Source of the DNA: Candidatus Cloacimonadota bacterium
GTDB lineage: Bacteria > Cloacimonadota > Cloacimonadia > Cloacimonadales > TCS61
Length of the DNA: 40,851 nucleotides
NCBI GenBank assembly: GCA_021734245.1
Contig: JAIPJH010000016.1
Location: forward strand, 1 to 40,851
Direction: 5' to 3'
Below, piece by piece: positions 1 to 7,578 of this stretch (positions are counted from its first letter, which is position 1; each line of letters starts with the position of its first letter). Both the position numbers and the translations under genes were made by a program. The notes below the pieces were generated by a model. It was not told the DNA's origin, ran no database searches, and saw only the letters and a program-made list of their open reading frames with translations.

Positions 1-68
1 TTTCCAGTCGTCCTACGGACTCCTTCCAATTCGCCAAATTCAATAATTCTCTTCTTCGATTTCTTCAT
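1..68 (-). CDS. possible 5' end of an unidentified ORF, cut by window edge
   Basis: On the minus strand an ATG at 68-66 opens a frame that stays open to the window edge (22 codons), beginning MKKSKKRIIEFGE and then GVRRTTG. A purine-rich ribosome-binding site (AAGGAAGG) lies just upstream of the ATG, and a 15-bp palindrome at 88-102 lies further upstream. The visible part is Lys/Arg-rich. I do not recognise the family, and the piece is too short to prove that it is coding. A small palindrome (GTCC-TAC-GGAC, 10-20) lies inside it, so this could also be repeat DNA. Confidence 0.3.
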   Translation of the reverse strand, partial: MKKSKKRIIEFGELEGVRRTTG

Positions 69-87
69 TTTTCACCTTCCTTTTTCA

Positions 88-102
88 ACACTAAATTAGT
101 GT
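88..102. repeat. 15-bp perfect palindrome
   Basis: ACACTAA-A-TTAGTGT reads the same on both strands around A95. It lies 20 nt upstream of the possible minus-strand start at 68 and could be an operator or a mobile-element end. Only the symmetry is directly seen. Confidence 0.4.
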
Positions 103-199
103 AGAAAAGTGTCCAGTGTCATCTTGGCACAGAGGGATAAATAAATTACAAAAATATATTTAAACAGTTAAATTTGTTATAAATTTGTAATGAATATAA

Positions 200-227
200 G
201 AAAGCCACTCGAAATCGAATGGCTTTC
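200..227 (-). terminator. rho-independent terminator of the tRNA-Ser pair
   Basis: GAAAGCCA pairs with TGGCTTTC, one mismatch follows, and TCGA/TCGA extends the stem around a 4-nt loop. Read on the minus strand, the stem ends in CTTTCTTATATTC, a T-rich tail. It lies 13 nt beyond the 3' end of tRNA-Ser(GCU), where a tRNA operon terminator is expected. Confidence 0.7.
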
Positions 228-240
228 AATTTATTTAAAC

Positions 241-331
<91 letters not shown>

Positions 332-346
332 ACAGCTATAAATTCC

Positions 347-432
347 TGGCGGAGGATGAGGGACTCGAACCCCCAAGGGCAAAGCCCGGCGGTTTTCAAG
401 ACCGCTGTCTTACCAATTAGAACTAATCCTCC
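347..432 (-). tRNA. tRNA-Ser (anticodon UGA)
   Basis: The acceptor is GGAGGAT/ATCCTCC. The anticodon stem GCGGT/ACCGC holds loop CTTGAAA, so the anticodon is TGA. The variable arm is long (GGGC-TTT-GCCC) and CCA is encoded. It is first in the pair with tRNA-Ser(GCU). The genomic order is Ser-UGA then Ser-GCU on the minus strand. Confidence 0.96.
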
Positions 433-446
433 TAAAAGGAAAATAC

Positions 447-475
447 AAATAATTTTCTTCCGTCTTTAGTGTCAA
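447..475 (-). promoter_or_regulatory. putative promoter of the tRNA-Ser pair
   Basis: On the minus strand a perfect TTGACA (475-470) is followed by a 17-nt spacer and TTATTT (452-447). This would start transcription a few bases before the tRNA 5' end at 432. The -35 is ideal by the sigma-70 rule and the -10 is poor. Confidence 0.4.
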
Positions 476-606
476 TACATATTTTGCGATGTTCTTGCTG
501 CTTTTCGAATGTATATTTTAGAGAAGAAAGAAACAAAAAAATACTGATTTGAAAAAGGAAAATAAATAAAAAAAAGCCATCGATAATCTTGTTGACAAAA
601 TAAAAA

Positions 607-632
607 AAAGTCACCGATTATTCGATGACTTT
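607..632 (-). terminator. rho-independent terminator of tRNA-Gln
   Basis: AAAGTCA/TGACTTT with an inner CGA/TCG stem and a TTAT loop. On the minus strand it runs into a TTTTTTTT tract. It begins 5 nt past the CCA end of tRNA-Gln. It is built like the terminator at 200-227: outer stem, one C-A mismatch, short inner stem. Confidence 0.75.
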
Positions 633-636
633 ATTA

Positions 637-711
637 TGGTTGGGCCGGGAGGATTCGAACCCCCGAATGCATGGACCAAAACCATGTGTCTTACCGCTTG
701 ACGACGGCCCA
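637..711 (-). tRNA. tRNA-Gln (anticodon UUG)
   Basis: The reverse strand starts TGGGCCG and ends GGCCCA-A-CCA. The anticodon stem CATGG/CCATG holds loop TTTTGGT, giving anticodon TTG. T-loop TTCGAAT is present and CCA is encoded. It is a single-gene unit with its own terminator. Confidence 0.95.
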
Positions 712-751
712 TTCAAAACTATTTAACACTTATTTTATTTAATTTAGATGC

Positions 752-780
752 CAGTTATTTTTGATAGATTTTGATGTCAA
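752..780 (-). promoter_or_regulatory. putative promoter of tRNA-Gln
   Basis: On the minus strand, TTGACA (780-775), a 17-nt spacer and TAACTG (757-752). The expected start is near 745, about 35 nt before the tRNA. The -10 match is weak. No terminator is evident after era, so read-through from era is also possible. Confidence 0.4.
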
Positions 781-830
781 TAAAATTTTAAAAAAGTGCA
801 ATGGATTTTATAGATTGAATTTTGAAAATA

Positions 831-1715
831 TTATCTGTAACCAAACTCTTTGAGAGCATTTTTTTTCTTACGCCAGTTTGGCTTGATCTTTACCCAAAGA
901 GTAAGCTTAACTCTCTTCTTTAAAATGTTATAGATTTCTTTCTCAGAAGCCATTCTGATCCGCTTGATCATTTCACCATTTTTGCCGATAATGATGGGTT
1001 TCTGACTTTTGCGTTCCAACCACAGGTTTGCTTTTATCTCTACTTTATTTGGCAGGTCTTTGTATTCTTCCACAGAAACAGAAGTCGCGTAAGGAAGTTC
1101 ATCCCGAAAATTCAGGAATATCTGCTCTCTGATGATCTCTTGAACGAAGAAACGCATTGGCAGGTCCGATATTTCATCTGCCGAATAAAATGGTGGTGAA
1201 TAAGGAAGATAATTTGTAATTTCCCCCAAAAGAGAATCAATATCTGGTTTATCAGTGAGACAACAGGCTATGATTTTATCAAATTTATATTCTTCTAATT
1301 CATCGATTTTATGATCTTTCGTCGTCTCATCAACAAGATCAATTTTATTTAGAAGAGCGATTTTAGATTTTTTGAATTTAGAAATAAAAGCAAGGAGCTG
1401 TTCATCATAATCGGTAGGAAAGTGATGAGCGTCTGTTATGAAAAGAATTACATCAGCATCTCTGATAGCATTTTGCAGATATTCCAGCATTCTATTATGG
1501 AGTTCATAACGTGCTTTCAAAAATCCCGGAGTATCCAGAAAAACGATCTGCCTTTCATCATCGGTAAAAATCCCCTTTATCTGATGCCTGGTAGTTTGTG
1601 GTTTGGGAGATATGATCGATATCTTTTCTCCCATAACCAGATTCATCAAAGTTGATTTTCCTACATTTGGTTTTCCTACAATTGCTACAAAACCGGCTTT
1701 AAAATTCTTATTCAT
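831..1715 (-). CDS. era: GTPase Era
   Basis: Era is a GTPase that binds the 3' end of 16S rRNA and helps mature the 30S subunit; it acts in the cytoplasm at the membrane. The 294-residue length is close to the usual ~300. The G1 loop GKPNVGKST is at 14-22, G3 DTPG at 61-64 and G4 NKID at 123-126. The C-terminal KH domain contains IIIGKNGEMIKRI. The start is fixed by an ATGA overlap with holA: the ATG is at 1715-1713 and the holA TGA at 1714-1712, so translation is probably coupled. It is the last gene of the yibQ-like / kinase-like / holA / era operon. Identification is secure. Confidence 0.97.
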   Translation of the reverse strand: MNKNFKAGFVAIVGKPNVGKSTLMNLVMGEKISIISPKPQTTRHQIKGIFTDDERQIVFLDTPGFLKARYELHNRMLEYLQNAIRDADVILFITDAHHFPTDYDEQLLAFISKFKKSKIALLNKIDLVDETTKDHKIDELEEYKFDKIIACCLTDKPDIDSLLGEITNYLPYSPPFYSADEISDLPMRFFVQEIIREQIFLNFRDELPYATSVSVEEYKDLPNKVEIKANLWLERKSQKPIIIGKNGEMIKRIRMASEKEIYNILKKRVKLTLWVKIKPNWRKKKNALKEFGYR

Positions 1716-2734
1716 TTTGTAGCACAGATTTTGAAGAGAAGCATATAAAGTAGAATGTCTTCATTGATATTTAAAGATTTTGCATCGATGTCTGCCTGCA
1801 AAAGTAAAGATAGAGACTTTTTAGTTTCTGACAAAGTATAACTATCAGCATAATTTAGGTAATCATTTCTATATTTGTAGAATACATCATTCAAATAGCG
1901 TCCGGAAATTTCTGAATCGCTAATGCTTCTGCGCCTTAAAGCAAGAACTTTCCAAATTTGTACAAAAAAGCGAGATAACATAGTGATGATATAAACAGCC
2001 GGCTCATTATTCATTAACATGTTATCCAGAATTCTGGCAGCATTTTTAAGGTTTCTTTTACCGATAGCATCCTGAAGATCAAATATCTTGTTGGTTTTTG
2101 ATTTTCCGATAACTTCTTCCACCTCATCACTGTTTATAGTTCCTCTGTTTTTAGTATATATTATTAATTTTTCCAATTCATTGCTGGCAATAAGATAATC
2201 TGGTTCGATGCTGCCTGCAAATCTATTGATAGCTTGATTGTCCATTTTGATATTTTTTACTCGTAATTCAGTTCTCAGCCAGCGAACAATATCATCGGAA
2301 GAGTAGGGGCGACGACATGAAATAGTGACAGCTTCTTTTTCAATTATTTTATTAGCGTTGGAACGTCCATCACTCTTATCGGCAATTAAAACTAAAATAG
2401 AAGTTTTAGAAGGTTTTTCACAATATTTTGCAATTTGATTTTTTCCATTTGCATTCATCTGATCAAAGTTTTTTATAACAACTAATCTTGTTTCGGCTAA
2501 GAACGGACTCATTTCCAAGTTTTCCAAAGCCTGAACAGATTCATCTGAATCTCCGTAAAGAAGAGTAAAGTCAAAATCGTCGGAATCGTCATCACAAAAC
2601 CGTGCTTTGATAGCGTGGTATACTTTATCTTTCAGATATGCTTCGGTGCCAACAACATAATAAACAGGTGCTGGTTTTTGATGCTTAAATTCCCTCAGGA
2701 ATTCATAATGAGGAATAATTCTTTTTTTCGCCAT
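1712..2734 (-). CDS. holA: DNA polymerase III subunit delta (HolA)
   Basis: HolA is the delta subunit of the clamp loader; it opens the beta sliding clamp during replication. With the start I choose the protein has 340 residues, near the E. coli length of about 343. The N-terminus reads PVYYVVGTEAYLKDKVY, followed by a Rossmann-like core (LVVIKNFDQM, SILVLIAD) and the helical collar region with EPAVYIITMLSRFF. A longer frame opens at 2836, but the ATG at 2734-2732 overlaps the TAA of the upstream gene as TAATG and begins MAKKRIIPHYEFL, directly before the conserved domain. The far end overlaps era as ATGA. Confidence 0.93.
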   Translation of the reverse strand: MAKKRIIPHYEFLREFKHQKPAPVYYVVGTEAYLKDKVYHAIKARFCDDDSDDFDFTLLYGDSDESVQALENLEMSPFLAETRLVVIKNFDQMNANGKNQIAKYCEKPSKTSILVLIADKSDGRSNANKIIEKEAVTISCRRPYSSDDIVRWLRTELRVKNIKMDNQAINRFAGSIEPDYLIASNELEKLIIYTKNRGTINSDEVEEVIGKSKTNKIFDLQDAIGKRNLKNAARILDNMLMNNEPAVYIITMLSRFFVQIWKVLALRRRSISDSEISGRYLNDVFYKYRNDYLNYADSYTLSETKKSLSLLLQADIDAKSLNINEDILLYMLLFKICATK

Positions 2735-5205
2735 TAATTTCGTTTGATCTCCATTTTTAAATAAGGTGAATCCAGAGAAATCTCTGTTAAAATACTTCCA
2801 ATAACTGAAAATACCGAGAAAATAAAGAATCTCCAAATAAATTCAGCAAAAAGGTTTCCAGCAAATCCCAGCTGCCAGGAAATAATTGTGTATAATATGC
2901 TAACGCAAATTGCGCTTATCACACTTGCAACAATACGCTTCCATAATATTAAACCGCCTGTAGTAAGCATCACAAAACTTCCCAGCATAATTGGAAAGAT
3001 CATTCCTGCATACCAAAGAGATTTTATTGCCAGCAGTTCTCCGTTCAAATGCAAAGAAAAATAATCGATAAATCCAAATAAAATGCTGAAAATAATTATT
3101 ATTAATGGGATTGGCCATATTTTGTCTTTCTGTTTTGAGCGAATTTCTTTTCTCTCATTCATTTTTCTGCGAATCGTAAGCGGCCAATTGTAAAATAACC
3201 TGAAAACCCAATGTTCCAATAAGGCTCCTCCTTCGCCAAAAACAGGAACAATATGCACAGCATCGGTAGCCCAGTGTACAGCCATGAAACGTGCTAAAGC
3301 GGGATATTTATAAGTCATTTGAATGGGGAAAGCCAGATATCCGATATATTTGAAAAACCCCAGAAATACAGCAATATTATAATTTTTGAAATCTCTTTCT
3401 TTTATTACCAGATACAAAACATACAAACCTCTGGTTAGAGAACCGGGAGAAATTGGGATAACCTGGAAAAGAGCAATGATTCCCAAACCGATTCCCCAGG
3501 ATTGCGTTTTCGGCATTTCGGGATGTGTGAGAACATAAATTACAGCAATAAGAACAGAAACCACTTGCGTGATAGGAAGTGTGCAAACATGAACAGCGAG
3601 ACTTTTCAAGTATTTTTGTATGAAAGGTTCATTAAGTTGAGATTCAATTTTATTTGAATCTTCTTCTGATAAAATGTGTTTTTTGCGTCCTTCTTTCAGC
3701 ATGGAACGCAACCAGTTTTCGCGCAACTCAGGATCAAAATAAAGTTTGATAGGCCGGACAAAAATATACCACAATCTTTCTTTGAAATATTCTTTGTTCG
3801 AGAGGAATTTGTGCAATCCTGATGGTAAAATTGATAAAATCAAATGGATAAAAAATAAAAATAAATTATCAGAGATTTTTATAGCTTTCTCATCGGTCAT
3901 CCTGCCGGCTCGATACCATTTAATAGTTTTTTCAGCAGAAGTAGCTTTCAGAGACTTATATAGATATTTCCAGTTGAAGATCATTTTAAGATAATGAGAT
4001 CTCCAGGGTTTGTTGGCAAAAAGTTTAATGAAATATTTTCCCAAAAAAGGAATAAAACCAATGATGTAGAGCAGGAAGGCAAAAAACTTGAATTTCTGCA
4101 GTTTTTCTGCTGCATTTTCAGTGATCAATTTCTTGATCTTCCAACCTTTTATAGAACTGGTAAGAATTGTTTTCCAAAGCGTGGGGCTGAATAATAATTT
4201 GAGATGATTATGCGTAATATCCAGAAGCGAATTGCGGTAGATCTTTTCCATTTTCACAAGTTCTTCATATTGCCATTTCATGTCTTTGAAATGTTCAGGA
4301 TGCTGCTCAATGAATTTTTTAAGTTTTTTTAAGCTGCCACGATCAAATTGAACCAGACTTCCTCGAAAAATTCCTTTGAAGATCAATTTAAAATCACCGG
4401 GACTCATTGGCAAAAACGGAAGTAAAGCCAAACCTGCTCTAAAATCTACTGCCGTTAAACCTTCCGCTGGTTTTGTGTTCATCCTTTTCAAACAATTTGG
4501 CTGGCTTTTGCAGGTACTCCATTCATATTGTCGGGCAAATTCATAAGCTCCCATTTCATTCAGCATTTTCACAAAATCGTGCATAAATATTTTTTTCTTG
4601 CGATATTCAAGAGATCCGAGTTTTTCCTTATTTACTTTTTTATGCTTATTCCATCTACTTAAGTAATCCATGTGTGGGTCTACTTCCAGCTGCCAGGTTC
4701 GTCCTTCGATCCATTCACTGATCTCGCCGCAACTTCCCAGAGTATCATCCACAAAGGTTCCATAAATATCAACAACCGATTCTTCAGTGCCAAATTGAAT
4801 CTTCGCTGCTCTGCGAATGAACTTCTGCCAGAAAGCACCAGCACGAGACGCTGCCGGATTTACCTGCAACTGAAATGGCCCTTGAAATCCGATCCAGTAA
4901 ACAGCATCGCGGAAGAATTTGGAGAATCCCGATGGTGGAATTAGAATTTTTATAGCATAAGAATTACCAATTTTCAGAATGGAAGATTCTTTATCTAAAT
5001 TTAAAAGCTTTACTTTGTAAACCTGGCCGGCAAAACCACCACCAACAAACTTTTCGATTTCGATAGTGATCGTATTTTTTTGATTGAGATCCAGCATTTC
5101 CACTTCGAAGTTCAACACATTGCCTGCATCATATCTACCGACGCGCATGTCTCGCATTATATTGTAACTTTTAAATTTCTGTTGTAATTTTGATATTACA
5201 TTCAT
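2734..5205 (-). CDS. polytopic membrane protein with kinase-like N-terminus, function unknown
   Basis: The protein has 823 residues and I do not recognise a named family. The N-terminal ~300 residues resemble a protein-kinase or UbiB/ABC1-like fold. A glycine-rich loop GGGFAG sits at 55-60, followed by AIK at 84-86 (K86 the candidate ATP-binding Lys), a hinge-like SEWIEGRTW, and later VDFRAGLALLPFLP. No classical HRD catalytic loop is visible. From about residue 370 there are roughly eight hydrophobic segments, for example LLYIIGFIPFLG and PIPLIIIIFSILFGFI, so it should be an inner-membrane protein. The ATG at 5205 is preceded by GGAGAA and lies 10 nt after the YibQ-like gene. Its TAA overlaps the holA ATG. 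Whether it phosphorylates anything is unknown. Confidence 0.75.
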   Translation of the reverse strand: MNVISKLQQKFKSYNIMRDMRVGRYDAGNVLNFEVEMLDLNQKNTITIEIEKFVGGGFAGQVYKVKLLNLDKESSILKIGNSYAIKILIPPSGFSKFFRDAVYWIGFQGPFQLQVNPAASRAGAFWQKFIRRAAKIQFGTEESVVDIYGTFVDDTLGSCGEISEWIEGRTWQLEVDPHMDYLSRWNKHKKVNKEKLGSLEYRKKKIFMHDFVKMLNEMGAYEFARQYEWSTCKSQPNCLKRMNTKPAEGLTAVDFRAGLALLPFLPMSPGDFKLIFKGIFRGSLVQFDRGSLKKLKKFIEQHPEHFKDMKWQYEELVKMEKIYRNSLLDITHNHLKLLFSPTLWKTILTSSIKGWKIKKLITENAAEKLQKFKFFAFLLYIIGFIPFLGKYFIKLFANKPWRSHYLKMIFNWKYLYKSLKATSAEKTIKWYRAGRMTDEKAIKISDNLFLFFIHLILSILPSGLHKFLSNKEYFKERLWYIFVRPIKLYFDPELRENWLRSMLKEGRKKHILSEEDSNKIESQLNEPFIQKYLKSLAVHVCTLPITQVVSVLIAVIYVLTHPEMPKTQSWGIGLGIIALFQVIPISPGSLTRGLYVLYLVIKERDFKNYNIAVFLGFFKYIGYLAFPIQMTYKYPALARFMAVHWATDAVHIVPVFGEGGALLEHWVFRLFYNWPLTIRRKMNERKEIRSKQKDKIWPIPLIIIIFSILFGFIDYFSLHLNGELLAIKSLWYAGMIFPIMLGSFVMLTTGGLILWKRIVASVISAICVSILYTIISWQLGFAGNLFAEFIWRFFIFSVFSVIGSILTEISLDSPYLKMEIKRN

Positions 5206-5215
5206 TTCTTCTCCA

Positions 5216-6400
5216 TTAAAGAATGTCGGGAAGTTTTTTATTGAATATTTCAGAGACTGGAATTAATTCAAAATCCTGCTGTGATATTTTTTCGATAAAG
5301 AGCTTCAAGAAATCGTACCTTTCCTGTGTGGCACAATGTGTGATAACTAAAATTTTATCATGAGTTTTTGACATGGATTTTAAGATTTTTATTTTACTAT
5401 TCATCGTCTTCATACTTATATCGGGTGTGTCTAAAAATAAACTGGATTCAAAAGCTGGAATGATCATTTCTTTGGCCAGATCATAAGCCATGGAAGATGT
5501 AGAAGTTCTGCTGTCGATAAAGAAAAGGTTATGTTTCTTTAATACAGAAAGTACAGTTCTCATCACGTTTTCATCAGTTGTAGCAAGCGATCCCATGTGA
5601 TTGTTAGCTCCAAGACAAAGCGGGAATTGCTTAACGAATTTTTCCATTCTTTTCTTTATTTCCCGTTCGCTTAAATGAACAAAAATAGCATTACTTCCCG
5701 GATTATTCTGAGGGTAACTGATTGGTTCCATTGGAATGTGGATCAACGTCTCATGACCAGATTCTGTGGCTTTGTTCATTACCAGTTCAGAATATCTTTG
5801 ATCGGGTAAAATGGCAAAAGTAATATTTTTGTTCAACGCACAGAATTTATCAAGAAGTGTATTATTGCGGATTCCGAAATCATCGACAACAATCGCAAGT
5901 TGAGTTTTGGGATTTTTTTTGATCGTGCTTTTCTTGTAAAAAAGAGTTACTTGATAGATCTGTTGATCATCATTATCTCGGATTTTTAAAACTTGTCTAT
6001 TGCCATTATCTTTTTCTTCACCGGAGATCATTTCACCATTTTCCATTTCAATCTGGCCGGAAAGGATCATGTTGGCATAATTCAGATCCATTTCTCGTTT
6101 ATCGATTCCCAGTTTTATGTAAATTACATCTTCTCCAACATAATGCTTAAAATTCTTATCGCTAACTCCCATCAGTCGCTTGGAATGCATGATAGCATCT
6201 AAAACTGTTCTTTCCTGAGCAATCTGTTTTACTTTCAGTTTGGAATTGTGCAATCCTTTGCTGATGGAAGCAATTTTTTCTATGTTAAGAAAAATTACTA
6301 TCAAAATAAAAACAAGCAGAGCACCAATGAAGATGTATGCTTTATTTAACTGCTTTTTTTTACTTTTTTTCTTTCTTTTCTTATACTTACGTTTCGCCAT
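5216..6400 (-). CDS. divergent polysaccharide deacetylase (YibQ/DUF610 family)
   Basis: The protein has 394 residues. A very basic N-terminus (MAKRKYKKRKKKSKKK) precedes one membrane segment at about 20-40 (AYIFIGALLVFILIVIF), so the domain is probably anchored and periplasmic. From about residue 165 the family hallmarks appear: LAIVVDDFG, ITFAILP, HETLIHIPMEP, GANNHMGS, FFIDSRTS and ILVITHC. The family has a polysaccharide-deacetylase-like TIM-barrel fold; its substrate is not firmly established. It is first in the minus-strand operon, followed after 10 nt by the kinase-like membrane gene. The SD AAAGGAT lies just upstream of the ATG at 6400. Confidence 0.88.
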   Translation of the reverse strand: MAKRKYKKRKKKSKKKQLNKAYIFIGALLVFILIVIFLNIEKIASISKGLHNSKLKVKQIAQERTVLDAIMHSKRLMGVSDKNFKHYVGEDVIYIKLGIDKREMDLNYANMILSGQIEMENGEMISGEEKDNGNRQVLKIRDNDDQQIYQVTLFYKKSTIKKNPKTQLAIVVDDFGIRNNTLLDKFCALNKNITFAILPDQRYSELVMNKATESGHETLIHIPMEPISYPQNNPGSNAIFVHLSEREIKKRMEKFVKQFPLCLGANNHMGSLATTDENVMRTVLSVLKKHNLFFIDSRTSTSSMAYDLAKEMIIPAFESSLFLDTPDISMKTMNSKIKILKSMSKTHDKILVITHCATQERYDFLKLFIEKISQQDFELIPVSEIFNKKLPDIL

Positions 6401-6423
6401 TTCTATCCTTTATTATGAAAGGA

Positions 6424-6452
6424 TTGATGTTTTTTTAAGCTCATGCAGTCAA
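6424..6452 (-). promoter_or_regulatory. putative promoter of the yibQ-like / era operon
   Basis: On the minus strand AAAATTCTTGACT gives a -35 TTGACT at 6452-6447. A 17-nt spacer puts the -10 slot at 6429-6424 (CATCAA), which is a poor match. The 11-mer AAAATTCTTGA is also found at the -35 of the tRNA-Pro and tRNA-Ala genes, which supports a promoter. Confidence 0.4.
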
Positions 6453-6491
6453 GAATTTTGTTAAAAAGAAAAATTAGTTTACAATCATCAG

Positions 6492-6560
6492 TTTAATCGA
6501 AAGAATTCCTCGATGCTCTGCCATGGTGTTAGTCAAATTTAAGAATTTTCTTTATTTTGA
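6492..6560. repeat. dispersed intergenic repeat, copy A (internally deleted)
   Basis: AAGAATTCCTCGATGCTCTGC is joined directly to CATGGTGTTAGTCAAATTT and AATTTTCTTTATT. The first part matches the start, and the second the end, of the longer copies at 12283-12470 and 14639-14830. It lies in the ~330-bp gene-free stretch between the yibQ-like operon and the broken GIY-YIG gene. Confidence 0.65.
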
Positions 6561-6625
6561 ATAAAATTAGATTATTTTAAAATTCAAAGAATATTATTTT
6601 TGTCTTGAAATGTTTGTATTATCAT

Positions 6626-6657
6626 CGTGACGTCTTCGTTTTTCGTTTTACTCAAAA
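6626..6657. repeat. 32-bp direct repeat, left copy, flanking the GIY-YIG gene
   Basis: CGTGACGTCTTCG-TTTTT-CG-TTTT-ACTCAAAA. The copy at 6963-6995 is identical except for one extra T. On the minus strand this left copy overlaps the last codons and TGA of the ancestral GIY-YIG frame. Confidence 0.8.
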
Positions 6658-6891
6658 ATGTTTACTGGTAAAAGCTCTTCCAGAGTGTGACTTCAGATAA
6701 GTTTCAAAACTTCTTGCTTTTTCCTCAGATTAAAATGCAATATAAGTAACTATTTTCCAAGGTCTTAAATCTTTAGTATATGGAACATCACCTTTGTTGT
6801 GTTTCTCTATTCTATTTTTCAGATCTTTGGTGAACCCTGTGTAATGTTTCGAACCGTCTTTTATACTTCTTAAAATGTAAACATAATACAT
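6652..6891 (-). pseudogene. GIY-YIG nuclease-domain protein, interrupted by an in-frame TAA
   Basis: From the ATG at 6891 the frame encodes MYYVYILRS, KHYTGFTKDLKNRI, EKHNKGDVPYTK and RPWKIVTYIAF, the start of a small UPF0213/GIY-YIG protein. It stops at TAA 6732-6730 after 53 codons. Reading on in the same frame gives SEEKARSFETYLKS and HSGRAFTSKHF, then TGA at 6654-6652, which is the usual C-terminal half of this family (about 80 residues). One base change has therefore split an otherwise intact gene, and only a truncated 53-residue product is expected. The family is related to single-domain GIY-YIG nucleases, whose natural roles are poorly known. It lies between direct repeats and next to a tRNA 3' end, as a small mobile unit might. 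Confidence 0.85.
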
Positions 6892-6962
6892 ACTGGCCTG
6901 CCTGGGCGAAGTTTTGAGTTTCCAACAATTGATGTCCGGCTTCATAACTTTCGTTTCTACGC

Positions 6963-6995
6963 CGTGACGTCTTCGTTTTTCGTTTTTACTCAAAA
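6963..6995. repeat. 33-bp direct repeat, right copy, flanking the GIY-YIG gene
   Basis: Same sequence as 6626-6657 with one added T in the second T-run. Its right part also forms an 11-bp inverted repeat (6969-6979 with 6992-7002) that ends one base from the CCA of tRNA-Val. No T-tract follows on the minus strand, so it is not a convincing terminator. Confidence 0.8.
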
Positions 6996-7002
6996 CGAAG
7001 AC

Positions 7003-7078
7003 TGGTGGGCGCGGAGGGACTTGAACCCCCGACCACCTGCTTGTAAGGCAGGCGCTCTCCCAACTGAGCTACACGCCC
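7003..7078 (-). tRNA. tRNA-Val (anticodon UAC), second copy
   Basis: The acceptor is GGGCGTG/CGCGCCC, discriminator A, with CCA encoded. The anticodon stem CCTGC/GCAGG holds loop CTTACAA, giving anticodon TAC. It is identical in sequence to the gene at 7113-7188, 34 bp away, and is the last gene of the Pro-Val-Val cluster. Confidence 0.96.
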
Positions 7079-7112
7079 ACATCTATAATTTTCAAAATTG
7101 AAGTGTAAAAAA

Positions 7113-7188
7113 TGGTGGGCGCGGAGGGACTTGAACCCCCGACCACCTGCTTGTAAGGCAGGCGCTCTCCCAACTGAGCTACACGCCC
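7113..7188 (-). tRNA. tRNA-Val (anticodon UAC), first copy
   Basis: The 76-nt gene is the same as at 7003-7078, with anticodon loop CTTACAA and encoded CCA. The two copies look like a recent tandem duplication or a gene-converted pair. The spacer between them is unrelated AT-rich DNA. Confidence 0.96.
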
Positions 7189-7213
7189 ATTTTTTTGTAA
7201 CTCACTTATAAAC

Positions 7214-7291
<78 letters not shown>

Positions 7292-7303
7292 AACAAGAAA
7301 CGC

Positions 7304-7332
7304 AACAAAAAATTTCGGTTCTACTGCGTCAA
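7304..7332 (-). promoter_or_regulatory. putative promoter of the Pro-Val-Val tRNA cluster
   Basis: On the minus strand AAAATTCTTGACG has its -35 at 7332-7327, with a 17-nt spacer to TTTGTT at 7309-7304. The shared AAAATTCTTGACG is identical to that upstream of tRNA-Ala at 12457. The -10 is weak. Confidence 0.4.
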
Positions 7333-7461
7333 GAATTTTTATTGTCTGTTCGAAAAATACCATAAAACGTAATCACAATTCAACACTTTTATTATTAGTT
7401 TTTTATCAAAACATGCCTAGATAGCCGATATAAGGGCAATGAATCACATTATCAAAAAATG

Positions 7462-7474
7462 GCATAATTTATGC
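7462..7474. repeat. 13-bp palindrome upstream of the secreted protein gene
   Basis: GCATAA-T-TTATGC is a perfect dyad about 105 nt before the ATG at 7579 and 41 nt before a TTGACA at 7515. It may be an operator; only the symmetry is seen. Apart from this and the tRNA promoter, the 7292-7578 gap shows nothing clear. Confidence 0.3.
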
Positions 7475-7578
7475 ATTAAAATAATGTTAGGGGTGAGGAG
7501 ATCAAGCGAAATACTTGACATGAAATTGATTCTATCATCTTCTCACATTTAGTTTTTTCCAAAATTATTGGGGGAAGT

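Noticed and set aside
432-614. 60-codon minus-strand ORF starting near tRNA-Ser(UGA)
   Set aside because: Low-complexity Phe/Leu/Ile product made from A/T-rich intergenic DNA, carrying the tRNA promoter. No ribosome-binding site or family match.
6405-6424. ATCCTTT-ATTATG-AAAGGAT hairpin that would hide the Shine-Dalgarno of the yibQ-like gene
   Set aside because: The best promoter upstream (TTGACT at 6452-6447) would start transcription near 6417, inside the hairpin, so the left arm may not be transcribed. Without a mapped start I cannot support a regulatory RNA.
6730-6732. Recoding (selenocysteine or similar) to explain the TAA in the GIY-YIG frame
   Set aside because: The codon is TAA, not TGA or TAG, and no recoding structure is apparent. 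A nonsense mutation is simpler.
6969-7002. 11-bp inverted repeat right after tRNA-Val as a terminator
   Set aside because: No T-tract follows on the minus strand, and the sequence belongs to the direct repeat flanking the GIY-YIG gene.
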